Source: Zygnema cylindricum
Taxonomy: Eukaryota; Streptophyta; Zygnematophyceae; Zygnematales; Zygnemataceae
Assembly: GCA_037447655.1 (NCBI GenBank)
Contig: JBBHKE010001710.1
Coordinates: forward strand, 176,758-240,757
DNA: 64,000 nucleotides
Direction of reading: 5' to 3'
The notes under the pieces are model-generated. The model was not told where the DNA came from. It worked only from the letters and a program-made list of their open reading frames with translations, and searched no databases. A program made the translations under genes and the position numbers. Positions 36,083 through 47,691 of the stretch are shown here, piece by piece (position 1 is the stretch's first letter; each line of letters starts with the position of its first letter).

Positions 36083-36222
36083 GCAGCTTCGCAATTTCGC
36101 AGCGTCGCAGCTTTGCAGCTTCGCAGCGTTGCAGCTTTGCACCTTCGCAGCGTCGCAGCTTTGCAGCTTCGCAACTTTGCAGCTTCGCAGCATCGCAGCT
36201 TCGCAGCTTCGCAGCGTCGCAG
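36083..36222. repeat. 8-bp tandem array in E6, 17.5 units
   Basis: Units of type GCAGCTTC, GCAGCGTC and GCAGCTTT. Because 8 is not a multiple of 3, three units (24 bp) encode eight residues, and all three minus-strand frames give the same AAKLRxCx-type repeat. It lies between the integrase-side linker and RT. Confidence 0.9.
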
Positions 36223-38705
36223 TTTTCAGTCAGATCCACTGATCCGACAGAAAATAGCGCAGCTTCGCAGTGTCGCAGCCTGCTGCTTTGCCTTTTTCCC
36301 CCCGAAAAATCTGAGGCTGGAATTGTTGGATCCGTAGGTTGCCGCCGAGGAGGAGGTGGTGGAGGAGGAGGATGATTCTCCACAAGGGGACCAGCCGGAG
36401 GGTCCAAAGTGGGACTAAAAGAAGCGAGAGGAACACTTTCAAAAATAACATATTCTTTGATTTTGGAATTTTTTCAAAATCTGTCATACCAAAAACATCT
36501 ACCGATCTGCTCTCTTCTTTAACCTGAATATTTCTAGCAGTCTGAAGAGTATTCCTATCCCTATTAAATACTCTATAGCCCACGAATTCATCATCATAAC
36601 CCATAAAAATTCTTGGAATCGATTTTGGACTAAGCTTAGAAATAGGGAGATTATCCAAAATAAAACATTTACTCCCAAAAACTCGGAAGTGACTAACATT
36701 CGGTTTTCTTCCGGTCCACACTTCATATGGTGTTTTCCCTTTTACTGCTCTAGTCTCTATTCTATTTCTAATATACGACGCACACGAGAAAGCTTCACCC
36801 CAAAATTTGAAATCTATTCCTTTATCTAGTAACATAGATTTTGCACTTTCTGTTAGAGTTCGGTTGATTCTTTCGGATACTCCATTCTGTTCCGGAGTAT
36901 AAGGAACTGTAAATTGCCGAGAAATGCCATTGTCTTTTAAGTATTCAGAAAATGCATGAGAAATATATTCCCCTCCGTTGTCGGACAAAAGGGAAAGGAT
37001 CGGTTTCCCATGAAGTTTTTCGGCCCATACCCGAAAATGCTTGAAGTGAGTGAGCACTTCACTCTTTTCTTTCATAAAGTAAACCTTGCTATATCTTAAG
37101 AAGTCATCCGTAAAAGTGACCAAAAACCAGTTGCCACTAATTGAAGGAACTTTTGATGGCCCCCACACATCTGAATGAATAATTTGCAGCAAATCCGTTG
37201 CCCGGTTATCCGCTGTCTGAGGTAGTGGCAGTTTATGAAGTTTTCCCAAAGCACATCCATCACATACATGGGAATCTATTTCTCCTAATTTAACACCATC
37301 TATCATATTTTGCTTTACCATTTTATCAAGCCTTTCATGATGAACATGACCGAGCCTCTTATGCCACAAAACATTTTCCGGAAGGACACTAGAGTATGCA
37401 AAGTCAATTTCATTAGCCAAGTCCATCCGGTACAACAAGTTTGGGCCTCTAGTTCCTACCAAAGCTACCTTCCCATCTTTGCTTACTACCTTTTTCCCAT
37501 TCTTTTGTAAAATTTCAAAACCTTTCATTTCTGCTACCGAAGTGGAAAACAATTTTTTTGTAAACTTTGGAATATAGAGAACATCATGCAAGGTTCTATT
37601 TACAATCTAACCATTGATGTCACATGCTAACTCCACGCTTCCCTTTGCCGTAGCTTCCACACGGCTGTCATCCGCGTAATAAATGCGACGAGTGGGAATT
37701 GGAGTAAGCGTTTTGAAGTAAGCCCGGTTGCCGCACATGTGGGAGCAACATCCGGAGTCCATAATCCATCCGTTCTCTCGAGGTCCCTCCATGAGATCTT
37801 TTGCAAGAGCAAAGAACTCGTCATCATCCGATTGCGGAAATCTGACCACATCTTTCTTTTCTTCCGGTGGTTCATCTTGTGACGTCTCATCAAATGCAAA
37901 AAATGCCGCATTTTTAATCGGCAGTTTTGATGTCGAAAATTTTGATGATGAATCCTCCGATCGCACCCTCCATCCCGCACGATAAATTCCTGTTTCACAC
38001 GCTTTTATAAATGCCGGACACAGCCGAAAAACATGACCTTGACCAAAGCAATAGACACACCTATCATATTGCCTATAATTCGGATTGGGGGTAAAGTTTC
38101 TGTTTCCAGAAAAACCAACCGGCTTATATGTCTGTGCATTGTAAGCAACCACTGATTGACCACCATTTAATGCTATCTGAGTTGCCTCTTCGTCTAGGAT
38201 ATAAGCCTGAGCGACTGCTATATTCCATTTACTCTTCTCTAACCGTCTTAGCTGCTCCGCTGCTCCTCTATATTCAGTAGGAAGCCCTCTCATTAGAATC
38301 ATAGCTTGATGATAAGGAGGAAAACTCCCCCCGGAACATGCATTCTCTGATAATAGAAGTTTCAAGCCATTACAATATGAGTTCATATCACCCCCAGTAT
38401 ATTTATAGTCCCAGATTTTTCCAGCAGTAACAACCTCATTCTGCTCACTGGCTAAGACATAAGATTCACTCAAGGCCTTCCATATTTCAGATGCCGTAGA
38501 AATATTGATATATGTCATGTTAAGATCTTCTGACAAAAGTAACTTCAACACATGCAATGCATCTTCATTTTTCTTTCCAAACTCCGGATCCGTATCTGGA
38601 AGAATACCCGAAATCACATCATATAATTTCACTTGTTTCAAATAAGACTTAGTCAAATCCGCCCAATAAAGATACTTTTGCCCATTAAACACCGGGATCC
38701 GTGAG

Positions 38706-38720
38706 GGAGGGCCCGTGACC
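38706..38720 (-). other. E6 primer-binding site
   Basis: Minus strand GGTCACGGGCCCTCC directly after the LTR, 12/15 to the E1 site and likewise aligned to the initiator tRNA anticodon arm. Identical in E7. Confidence 0.65.
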
Positions 38721-39721
38721 TGTTGATTTGAGGCAGCTGGTGCCACTGAAGAAGATGAAGAAGCACCAGCAGTTGCCATGATAATCAATTGTGTAAAGAG
38801 GAAACTCTCACGAAATCCCACAAACAACCAACTTCACAATGAAGCCCAAAGCAAACCAGACACACCCTAGGTCTGCAAATTTGCCACAATATAAAAATTT
38901 ACACCAGAGAAACCACATGCAGAATTTCACAAAGTTCTGCCAAAAGATCACAATGATCTTATAATTCAAACACACCCAAAAACTGCTTCGCAGTTTTTCC
39001 TACACAACAATCCTACTTTTCTTAAAGTAATCTAAGTCCTATATATACAAGTGAGCCTACGGCTGATCACACCGTACTACAACTAGCGTGGTCAATTGGT
39101 ACACTACTCTTTATTAACAAAATCCCACCGTCGAATGCACATAATTATTTCCACCAATCAGACAGCAGCTAGAAATGAAATAGTACGCGGTTAAAGTTCG
39201 TCCGCTGAAATGACGGTATAGTCAATACTTCTCTTCCAAAAATGACGGCGGACTTCGTCCGCTTTCCACGTATTCTTTCATCACCGAAGATAAACCTCCA
39301 CGTATAAATTTGGTCCTCAAATGTAACTGTACCTTTTCTTCTAGAACAACCAAACTTGACTTTCTCACGGACCGACACGTGTGCCTAAAGTGCACCGAAT
39401 CTGTGTACTCCTTTTCGAGTTACATACTCACTAAATCATGTCCCCGTCAATTTATCTTCACACAAACTGACTCATATTCAGAACACCTTTCTTGCGCAGA
39501 CTGCTATAGCTGCTATGACTGCTATGACTGCTATGACTGCTATGATCTGTCAGCGCAGCTGTGATATTAGAGCAGCGCAACTGCGATGGCAGATCAGAGC
39601 ACCATAGCAGCATAACAATAAGTGTAGAGTGCTCAAGGTTTCTAGCTGCGATGTCAGACTTAGCGCAGCATGGCAACATAGCAGCAAGATATAGAGAGAA
39701 CTTAAGGTTTCCAAAACAACA
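38721..39721 (-). repeat. E6 5' LTR (1001 bp)
   Basis: TATA box TATATATA at 39040-39047 (minus strand). By eye only one or two differences from the E7 3' LTR (45513-46513), far fewer than from E6's own 3' LTR. Confidence 0.92.
39040..39047 (-). promoter_or_regulatory. TATA box of E6 5' LTR
   Basis: TTGTATATATAGGACTTAG on the minus strand, the only TATATATA in the LTR and conserved in all four lineage-B LTRs. Confidence 0.65.
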
Positions 39722-39726
39722 AAACA

Positions 39727-40334
39727 TAGCGGCAACCGTTAGAGTACTGAGTAGGAGTCTTAATGATCCTAGGAATAGAGATTGGGAGGCAGCCAAGAGA
39801 GTAATAAGATATCTGGTGGGAACCAGAGAGTTATGGTTGCATTTGGGAGGGGAGCACACTGACATCACTACTTGGAGTGATGCCAGTTATGGGGACGCAC
39901 CAATGAGAAGATGCACTTTTGGGTATGTGTTGTATGTGGGGGAAGGTGCTTGGTGTTGGAGCAGTAAGCAACAAAAGGTGGTTTCTCAATCTACTATGGA
40001 GGTTGAGTATATGGCCTCTTGTTCTGCTCTAAAAGAGTTGATGTGGGTCAAGTCCTTTATGCAATAACTGGCGTATATAAAAAAGGGAGTGCATGAAGTG
40101 TTTTGTGATAATCAAGCTGCCATTGTAATTGCAGCTAATCCAAAACATCATTTTAAGGCTAAACATATGGACATAAGATTGAGTTTTGTAAGAGAAAAAG
40201 TTGAGAATAAGATTGTGAATCTTGTATATAGATCTGATGAGGAAATGGTGGCTGATATGATGACAAAACTGGTGCCTTCTCCCAAGTTAAAATATTGCAG
40301 AGAAAAGTGTGGGTTAAAATTGAAGTTAAAGTGA
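39727..40334 (+). pseudogene. pol: E4 pol part 4: RNase H
   Basis: Resumes after the E6 duplication. Shows TTWSDASYGDAPMRRC, QSTMEVEYMAS, VFCDNQAAIVIAANPKHHFK and MDIRLSFVREKV. A stop at about 40066 (ACTGG preceded by TAA) interrupts it. Ends just before the polypurine tract. Confidence 0.9.
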
Positions 40335-40353
40335 GACTAGAAAATAAGGGGAG
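40335..40353 (+). other. E4 polypurine tract
   Basis: GACTAGAAAATAAGGGGAG, identical to E1. Confidence 0.85.
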
Positions 40354-41281
40354 TGTTCAAATTATTAGATTTATGTGGTATTTTCTAGGTCTAAATAAAT
40401 CAGTACAAAAAGGAAAAGAAAAAGGCGGATAGCCTACCTTCACCTCCTCTCTCTACCCATCATACTTGTTGTAGTCACTGAGGGATAGAGAAGGTGGTTG
40501 AGCCATGGCTGTCCTAGCTAAGCAGGCAAGACTAAAGAGTGACTTAAGTCACTCTCAACAAAAGGTTAAGTCCGGCAAGACTTGAACCTCCGACCGGCAA
40601 AGTGCGGCGTAGCCGTTAGCTCTAACCAGCTTGTCGTAGAAGTCTGTTACCAGATATAGGGTTCGATATGTATTTAAACTATTGTATGGTACTGAAATCA
40701 ATTAACTGGAATTTGAACGTAGGAACATAGAACTTGTTAAAGTTTAGTGCAGACGTCATTTCGCATGAAACAAATGAATCAGACATTTGTTTCGACGGTC
40801 GACATTTAATGTCGGATTTAATCCGACGGCACATATCATCGCCGAGATCGCGGAATGGTCACTTTGGCTTTTATGGACGTGGCATGACTTGGCGCCACGT
40901 GGAAGGATGATATTCGGTCGTAATAATTCCATGGAATGTACGGACGAGTTGAAAAGTGGCACGCGTCCACTCAACGGCCTTGTCGTACACATGCTGTACA
41001 AAACGGACACCGCCGTAGTACCTTTCTGTACTTTACAGTCATATGATTGGTTCGTACTTCAGTAGATAGGGGCTGTGAGAGGGGTTTAGGACTTAGGAAA
41101 TTCGGTAGACAGTCACCTCTCTCTAAGAGAACTTTGTATAAAATTGGCATTTTTGACGGCTCATAACTTATCGCCTGGTTGGGCGTTTTCAGAGATTCTT
41201 TTTCCTACAGACCTAAGGGAATCCAAGCTGCACAGGGGTGTAGTTAGATTGTTTTCTTGTCCATTTCGGTAGCAGTGGTTG
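40354..41281 (+). repeat. E4 3' LTR, first part
   Basis: TGTTCAAATT start. Palindrome at 40536-40555, tRNA-like domain 40564-40645. Interrupted at CAGTGGTTG (41273-41281) by M1. Confidence 0.9.
40536..40645 (-). other. Palindrome plus tRNA-like domain (E4 3' LTR)
   Basis: Minus strand: CTGGTTAGAGC, then GGTCGGAGGTTCAAGTC, the variable-loop/T-arm pattern of a class I tRNA. The palindrome AGAGTGACTTAAGTCACTCT is perfect. Confidence 0.65.
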
Positions 41282-42670
41282 TTGTTTTTGAAAAGTTAGT
41301 TTCGTGCGAACGCGACGTTTCGTGCGTAGGCGATGTTTCGTGCGTGCGCGTGTTCGCGTGAGTACGCATTTACGCGATGTAATGTGGAGGTTCGAATAGA
41401 TTTGGTGATTGGGGGAGTAAATGTACGAATATTTTTTGTGACGTACGGAATCAAATTGAGTGACGCGAACCAACGCACGTAATTAATGGAATGTGTTGGA
41501 GAAATGAACCGCGCATCGCGAAGCGATTCGATGTAAAATGTACATAATATTTGTGTATGTACGACGACCGTACGAAACATAATGGGACAGGCGACATTTA
41601 TTAAAAAAGGCGTCGCCGGTATGGTTCGTCTTATTTGACAGGTGTACTCTAATTTCGATAGACGACATTTATGACAAAATACGTGATTGCGGTACGAAAG
41701 ATTTGGATGGTTTGACGTTGTTTCGTTAAGTGGACTTTGGGACCACGTGGCACGACATCAAGGGTGCCGAATAATTGATATGGACGGCGGACAAAGACCG
41801 CCGATATTTTTCAACTAGTGGGGACGCGAAATCCCGTCAAATCACAAGATGTATATTTTCGACGTCCCGGATTGCTTGACAAAATTCGAGGAGTTACGTT
41901 GAATGACTCAGCATACGATTTTGTGAGATTATGTGTACCTGTAAATATTTGGAACAACATTGGTTTGTCTTATGTGTATTATAAATTAGTGTTGATTATG
42001 ACATGTTGTATTTACGTGATCAATTAGGGTTTCGACAGTTTAATTTGTGTGTGTTTATGTGTCGTATTTGCAGACAAGTGTACGCTTACGATTGCTTGAC
42101 TTTCAGGTGCACGCTTACGATTAGCTTATTCTTAGTAGTAGGTTATCATGGTTAAATAGGACATAATAACAGTTACGTAATTTACGTAGGATAGTTGACA
42201 GCTCACAAGTGTATATATAGCTATGAGCTTTATTAGTAAATTATCAATGCTTAGCATAAAAAGTAGGGACCGAAGATGTACTTTTAGGGTTGCCGATTAG
42301 GTCATGCATTTAAATGATACATTTATCATCTGATTATACTTTTGTTTATATGTGATGCATTCATTTATTATTATATATATGTGTTAATTTTATGTTTGTT
42401 TGATATGCATTATTTATGCATTTGTCTTAGGGTTTCTTGTGATTTTCATGTAACCCTAAATGTTATTCATGCATCTGTGTTTGCATCCATGCTCCGTCTG
42501 TGTACGGACGATTGCTCCGCCTGTGTGCGGATGAATGATTGCATCTGTGTATGTATTTATATGTTAAATGGAGGATGCATTTCAAATGATTGTTCATTGG
42601 CTTAGCTTCGCTTAGCTTTTTGCATGATAGTTTGGGTGGCTTCTGCGGTCTATTTTAGACCAAAGAACAA
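41282..42670. mobile_element. M1: 1.39-kb insertion with 9-bp duplication (MULE-like?)
   Basis: CAGTGGTTG is duplicated (41273-41281, 42671-42679) and the E4 LTR resumes directly. A 9-bp duplication is typical of Mutator-like elements. Terminal inverted repeats are weak (TTGTTTTTG / TTGTTCTTTG). The left 150 bp have a relative at 18468. Inside are CGTGCG-rich DNA and one short ORF (41818-42027) I do not recognise, with no transposase seen. Probably non-autonomous. Confidence 0.6.
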
Positions 42671-42756
42671 CAGTGGTTGCCATTAGAAGTGGGTTAGTTA
42701 ATAACTATCTAGAGGCTTCTTGAATTCTGTAGTCGAATGGAGGACATGGAATTGCA
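42671..42756 (+). repeat. E4 3' LTR, second part
   Basis: Matches the last about 80 bp of other lineage-A LTRs (GAAGTGGGTTAGTTAATAAC, CAATGGAGGACA-type end) and ends GAATTGCA. Confidence 0.9.
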
Positions 42757-43430
42757 CCGCGTATTTTTCCAATCTAAATTGTGTAACTTTACCCTAATAT
42801 CTACACATTATAACTCTAATTTGTTATCATTTTGTGTATCACACCCTATTTTAGAGTCAAATTTAACTCTAATCAAGGTTTATTTCGTTTACAAGTATAG
42901 TTTTACTTTTATATTTCCCTTTGAACATGTAATAGAGTACATGTGTACTCTATTAAGTTACACGGACCTCAAATACAGGTCAAACGACAACGTAATAGAA
43001 TCAACTTTCCACGGCCATACAATATATTAAATCACGCGACGATACGCTTTCGTAACATACGCATTTTTTTTGCATGTGAACATGTCATCCGTTCATATTA
43101 TCACTCACAAAAACAAGCATCTCAATATATACAAACGCCTACGTTGCAAACTCGACTCCATGTTTATTCTAATCGCATTTCTATATGCGACGGACATATG
43201 TTCATCACACTTTCCGTACGATTTTCAACAAAAAAATACAGCGACAACCACCCTCCGTACATCACACTGTTCATAAAATATGTACGGTAACACCATTGAC
43301 GCTAATTCACAAGAACCGTAATTCATATCACGGAACAATTAGAATCACTCATTGTATTTTAGGCATCAATGTCAAAATTTTGGGGCGCCGATATAGAGTA
43401 GATAAGTCTAATAACGATTCACGGTGTAGT
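42757..43430. other. No gene; flank of E4 with a 33-bp direct repeat
   Basis: AT-rich. CATCAATGTCAAAATTTTGG at 43364 recurs with one change at 43571, inside T1. It ends with a 22-bp copy (43409-43430) of the T1 terminal repeat, inverted relative to the T1 left end, making a 44-bp near-perfect palindrome at the junction. Confidence 0.5.
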
Positions 43431-44549
43431 ACTACACCTTGAATCGTTATTAGCGTATAGAAACTATTAGTGTAAAGAAAAAATTAGCGTCATTCATTCT
43501 AATTTAGTGCCACGAGACATGGCAGTTTATGGTCCATGTCCTTAAATAGTGTAATTTATTATATTTAAGGTATCAATGTCAAAATTTTGGGGTGGCGATA
43601 TAGCGTACAGAAGGGTACGTCCCTATGTATTCGATACTTTGATAAAGTATTTTGGACTGTAGTAGAGATTCTCCGTACTACTTTGAAGAGCGTCTTTATG
43701 TGAGAAAATGAAATCAGAACTTTGAAATGAGAAGGTTGTAGACGTAGGTACAACTTGTGACGGATAAAGCGGACTACGAAACTTCCGACGATTAGTGACG
43801 CCAACCAAAACAGTGACTATGGTAGACGTCTAGATTTTTGTGAAATTGTTGATGTTTAGGGTTTGGTGACATTGTGATGTCACGCTAACTTGTGACCAAG
43901 TCGACGTCACTGATTGAATAACTTTTCGCCATGGTTTTTCAATTTCGTTTTTTCTACTTTTCTCACTCGACTAGTGATTTAAAATAAACCTACAAATTGT
44001 CAAAAATAATATTTTTAAAAGATCTTTCATTTTATACTAATATTGTCCTGTCTCATTCTAAAAAGTGTGAGATCAAAGCGATGGTGTGAGAGGGAGAGGG
44101 GAGAGTCGACGAGGCGCAAAATTTTGCAAATGACCCCATGAATTAAAGTGGAGGTCTGCGACCAGTAAAAAAAATTTTCTTTACATACGTGTGACGGGCA
44201 CGGAGAAAAATAGCGAGGACTCTCCCTCGTCCTAAAATTTTCCCACTCTTGTGGCGCGTGCGTGGGTCGTTTTTCATTCGCTGTTCAGGCGGTACTTGAA
44301 CCAAAATCACCCCCGAGGTGATTTGGATTAAGTTTTTTTTTTGGGCTGGCTTCTATTGCCCGGGGGTCGAAAAGGGCGCGTACATCCAAAGTATGAATTG
44401 ACGTTCACTCTATTTTGGTAAAAATGATTTTCTCGTACGGCTAAAGTTTTTGTCAAAGTTCCCAGAATTTTAGGGCAAAAAGACAAAAAAATAGATACTT
44501 TAATACATGGGGACGTAACCATTAGGTTAATAACGATTCACGGTGTAGT
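43431..44549. mobile_element. T1: inverted-repeat unit (1119 bp), MITE-like
   Basis: Left end ACTACACCTTGAATCGTTAT and the right end reverse complement ACTACACCGTGAATCGTTAT agree 21/22 over the full repeat (44528-44549). No transposase ORF is inside. No clear target duplication, and the superfamily is undetermined. Confidence 0.5.
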
Positions 44550-45051
44550 TTCAAGATACAAGAAACGGTACAAAGTTTCAACATTTTGAAGGTGAATTGC
44601 TAAGGGGACACCACAAACTGCTAAGTGGACACCCCAAAAAATATTCTTGTTAGAGAATGTACACTTTTACACAGCCACTAACGTGAGTCCACCCAACGCC
44701 GTAAAATATAACCGACGGCCGATAGCACCATCGCTGACAACGGCGCAAGTCCTGGTGAGAATTACATATTTGTGAAATACTGATATGGCATCGCGCCAGT
44801 ACTAAGGGTACGACCCTGTGTACTTATAAGGATACGACCCCAAGTAGTTGTAACTTAACGAACTTACTTTGTATTTTAGCGCGGATATGGCAGACCCGGA
44901 TTTTAGGTGTCTCTATGTGTTTACTCGAAATTGTTACTTTGTGACGATTGTATACATTGACAATAACCGTGGTGGCTGTCACCGTGTACAATCTGTGTTT
45001 GCCGCTCCGTATTTTTTCGAAATATTCCGGCATCCTATAGGATGATGCCAT
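44550..45051. other. Unassigned, probably eroded distal E8 LTR
   Basis: No gene recognised. A short minus-strand ORF (44824-45051) has no family resemblance I can name. Confidence 0.3.
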
Positions 45052-45512
45052 GTGTCATTTCTTTCTATTTCGTCGAGCTGCTCCCAGATAATCGTTCCGG
45101 CATACCAGCACTCACGCGTGTCGTCTGTTTTTTTTCCAGCGATCAGTTTCAGCCGTTCGATCTGACGGCTCGCCGAATAAATGTTGACAGTTGAAATTCA
45201 CCGGTCAATGTTCCGTGTTGACCATTGAATTTTGATGGTCAACATTCCGTGTTGACCGTTTGAAGTTCCTTCGTCTTTTGCGAGCTGACGATCGTGACAT
45301 GAAATTGCGTCCGTCGAAATCAAATGTTGTTTCATTTATTTCGTGCAGTACTGCATTTTGTGCGGTTCCACACGTTCCATGTTTTGTTTTGTTCCGTAAG
45401 TCGATAAAAAGAATATGTCGTTGTGTCATTTTTAAATACTTATCAAATGGGATAAATGTATTGATTCATCAAGCCCTAATGGATAAGGCGAACTTCTAAT
45501 CATACAACTTTC
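45052..45512 (-). repeat. E8 LTR, left portion (interrupted by E7)
   Basis: Joins 51800-51985 once E7 is removed. Holds the D-arm and anticodon-like part of the E8 tRNA-like domain (CCCTAATGGATAAGGCG, CTTCTAA). Two copies of TTCCGTGTTGACC near 45210 and 45245. The outer LTR end could not be placed. Confidence 0.5.
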
Positions 45513-46513
45513 TGTTGATTTGAGGCAGCTGGTGCCACTGAAGAAGATGAAGAAGCACCAGCAGTTGCCATGATAATCAATTGTGTAAAGAGGAAACTCT
45601 CACGAAATCCCACAAACAACCAACTTCACAATGAAGCCCAAAGCAAACCAGACACACCCTAGGTCTGCAAATTTGCCACAATATAAAAATTTACACCAGA
45701 GAAACCACATGCAGAATTTCACAAAGTTCTGCCAAAAGATCACAATGATCTTATAATTCAAACACACCCAAAAACTGCTTCGCAGTTTTTCCTACACAAC
45801 AATCCTACTTTTCTTAAAGTAATCTAAGTCCTATATATACAAGTGAGCCTACGGCTGATCACACCGTACTACAACTAGCGTGGTCAATTGGTACACTACT
45901 CTTTATTAACAAAATCCCACCGTCGAATGCACATAATTATTTCCACCAATCAGACAGCAGCTAGAAATGAAATAGTACGCGGTTAAAGTTCGTCCGCTGA
46001 AATGACGGTATAGTCAATACTTCTCTTCCAAAAATGACGGCGGACTTCGTCCGCTTTCCACGTATTCTTTCATCACCGAAGATAAACCTCCACGTATAAA
46101 TTTGGTCCTCAAATGTAACTGTACCTTTTCTTCTAGAACAACCAAACTTGACTTTCTCACGGACCGACACGTGTGCCTAAAGTGCACCGAATCTGTGTAC
46201 TCCTTTTCGAGTTACATACTCACTAAATCATGTCCCCGTCAATTTATCTTCACACAAACTGACTCATATTCAGAACACCTTTCTTGCGCAGACTGCTATA
46301 GCTGCTATGACTGCTATGACTGCTATGACTGCTATGATCTGTCAGCGCAGCTGTGATATTAGAGCAGCGCAGCTGCGATGGCAGATCAGAGCACCATAGC
46401 AGCATAACAATAAGTGTAGAGTGCTCAAGGTTTCTAGCTGCGATGTCAGACTTAGCGCAGCATGGCAACATAGCAGCAAGATATAGAGAGAACTTAAGGT
46501 TTCCAAAACAACA
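45513..46513 (-). repeat. E7 3' LTR (1001 bp)
   Basis: TGTTGATTTGAGG to AAAACAACA in plus coordinates. About four units of the 9-bp TGCTATGAC repeat near 46293-46337. Confidence 0.95.
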
Positions 46514-46525
46514 CTCCCCTAAACC
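46514..46525 (-). other. E7 polypurine tract
   Basis: Minus strand GGTTTAGGGGAG directly before the 3' LTR. The E6 counterpart is at 34454-34465. Confidence 0.75.
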
Positions 46526-47611
46526 TTTAGACTCTCTCAGCCACTGAGTCCACATTCCTCTCTACAAAATTTCAACTTAGGTGCAGGTAAAGACTTAGTC
46601 ATCATATCTGCTACCATCTTCTCATCCGGAAGATAACTTAGCTTTAAAATTCTGTTCATCACCTTCTCTCTTACAAAATGCAGCTTGATGTCAATTTGCT
46701 TGCTTTTGAAGTGATGACTCGGGTTGGATGCAATCGCAATAGCTGGTTGGTTGTCACACCACACTATTTGAGGTCCGGATTGCATAAAATGAAGTTTTTG
46801 GAGGAGCGACTTCACCCATAGTAACTCCTTGACAGCTGAGCTTGCTGCCATATATTCAGCCTCCATTGTAGACTGAGCTGTTACCTTTTGAAGCTTGCTG
46901 CTCCAGCAGCATGTTCCAGTTCCAATCTTCAAAATGAATCCATTGGTGGAACGGCGGCTTGGCATGTCTTCATAGCTAGCATCGCTCCATGTCTGAATTT
47001 TGACTTCATCTCCACCGAGAGCAAGTCTAAGATTCCGTGTTCCTACAAGGTACCGAAGAACCCTCTTTGCGGCCTCCCAATCTGTTTTCCTTGGATTCTG
47101 CAAACTTCGATTCAAAGCGCCAACTGCTGCCGCAATATCCGGCCTTGTGCAGTTCATGAAGTAAATTAGGCTACCAACAATCTGTCGGTATGGAATGGTG
47201 GCCATAAAATCTGCCTCCCCTGACTCCAAGGTATCGTCAAAAATGATTCCTCCATCGGTCTCTATGCCTTCCATTTTCTGCTTAAATTCCATGGGAGTGG
47301 CACTTCCGTTTGCCTCAGCCATGCCAAACTTTTCAAGCACATTTCCTATCGCTTCACGTTGCGTTAGATGGATTGTTCTCCTATCTCTATCCCTTTCTAC
47401 TTGAATTCCAAGAATATACTTTGCCTCACCTAAGTCCTTCATCTCAAATCTTGAATTTAAGGCTGCCTTTATTTTGTTAATTTCATTTAATGACTTGCTT
47501 AACAACAGCAAATCATCTACATATACCGCAATGTACATAATCCCATCTTTCCCTTCCATAACATAGACCGAGTGATGTGAGCTAATCCTGACGAATCCTA
47601 GACTGGTAAGA

Positions 47612-47691
47612 AACTCATCTAGTTTTAGGTTCCACTGACGTGGAGCCTGCTAACTCATCTAGTTTTAGGTTCCACTGACGTGGAGCCTGCT
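47612..47691. repeat. 40-bp tandem duplication in E7 RT
   Basis: AACTCATCTAGTTTTAGGTT... through GAGCCTGCT occurs twice back to back (47612-47651, 47652-47691), but once in E6. It shifts the RT frame. Confidence 0.92.

Larger units (their letters stand above)
34466..38779 (-). pseudogene. gag-pol: E6 gag-pol with breaks
   Basis: Start ATG 38779 lies in the LTR (MATAGASSS). Gag knuckle CVYCFGQGHVFRLC, protease DSGC. CAG to TAG at 37607-37609, then pre-integrase WHKRLGHVHHERL and integrase (HSDVWGP, SDNGGEYIS, NGVSERINRT). A 1-nt deletion near 36455 is shared with E7. The linker PTDPTIPASDF is in the shifted frame, then the 8-bp array, then RT (YVDD near 35460) and RNase H. A 1-nt deletion near 34615 cuts the RNase H end. 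Confidence 0.92.
33463..39721 (-). mobile_element. E6: copia element, lineage B (minus), target duplication AAACA
   Basis: LTRs 33463-34453 and 38721-39721. AAACA at 33458-33462 and 39722-39726. E4 resumes exactly at 39722. About 98-99% identical to E7 over most of its length by eye, with its own stop and frameshift. Confidence 0.95.
22736..42756 (+). mobile_element. E4: copia element spread over 20 kb by four nested insertions
   Basis: Outer flanks CTGCG (22731-22735) and CCGCG (42757-42761) agree 4/5 as a target duplication. Pieces: LTR 22736-23486, pol 23487-24354, 30657-32280, 33307-33462, 39722-40334, and LTR 40354-41281 plus 42671-42756. Each gap is filled by another element, and E4 sequence resumes at the next base. 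The end of the 5' LTR, PBS and gag were deleted. Confidence 0.88.

Noticed and set aside
36042-36337. Plus-strand ORFs rich in Ala, Leu, Arg and Gln over the 8-bp array
   Set aside because: Antisense reading of the array; any frame of an 8-bp repeat without stops is open.
39480-39560. CRISPR-like or satellite array
   Set aside because: Only four to five 9-bp units within an LTR, with no spacers.
41818-42027. M1 internal ORF as a transposase
   Set aside because: 69 codons without any transposase motif.
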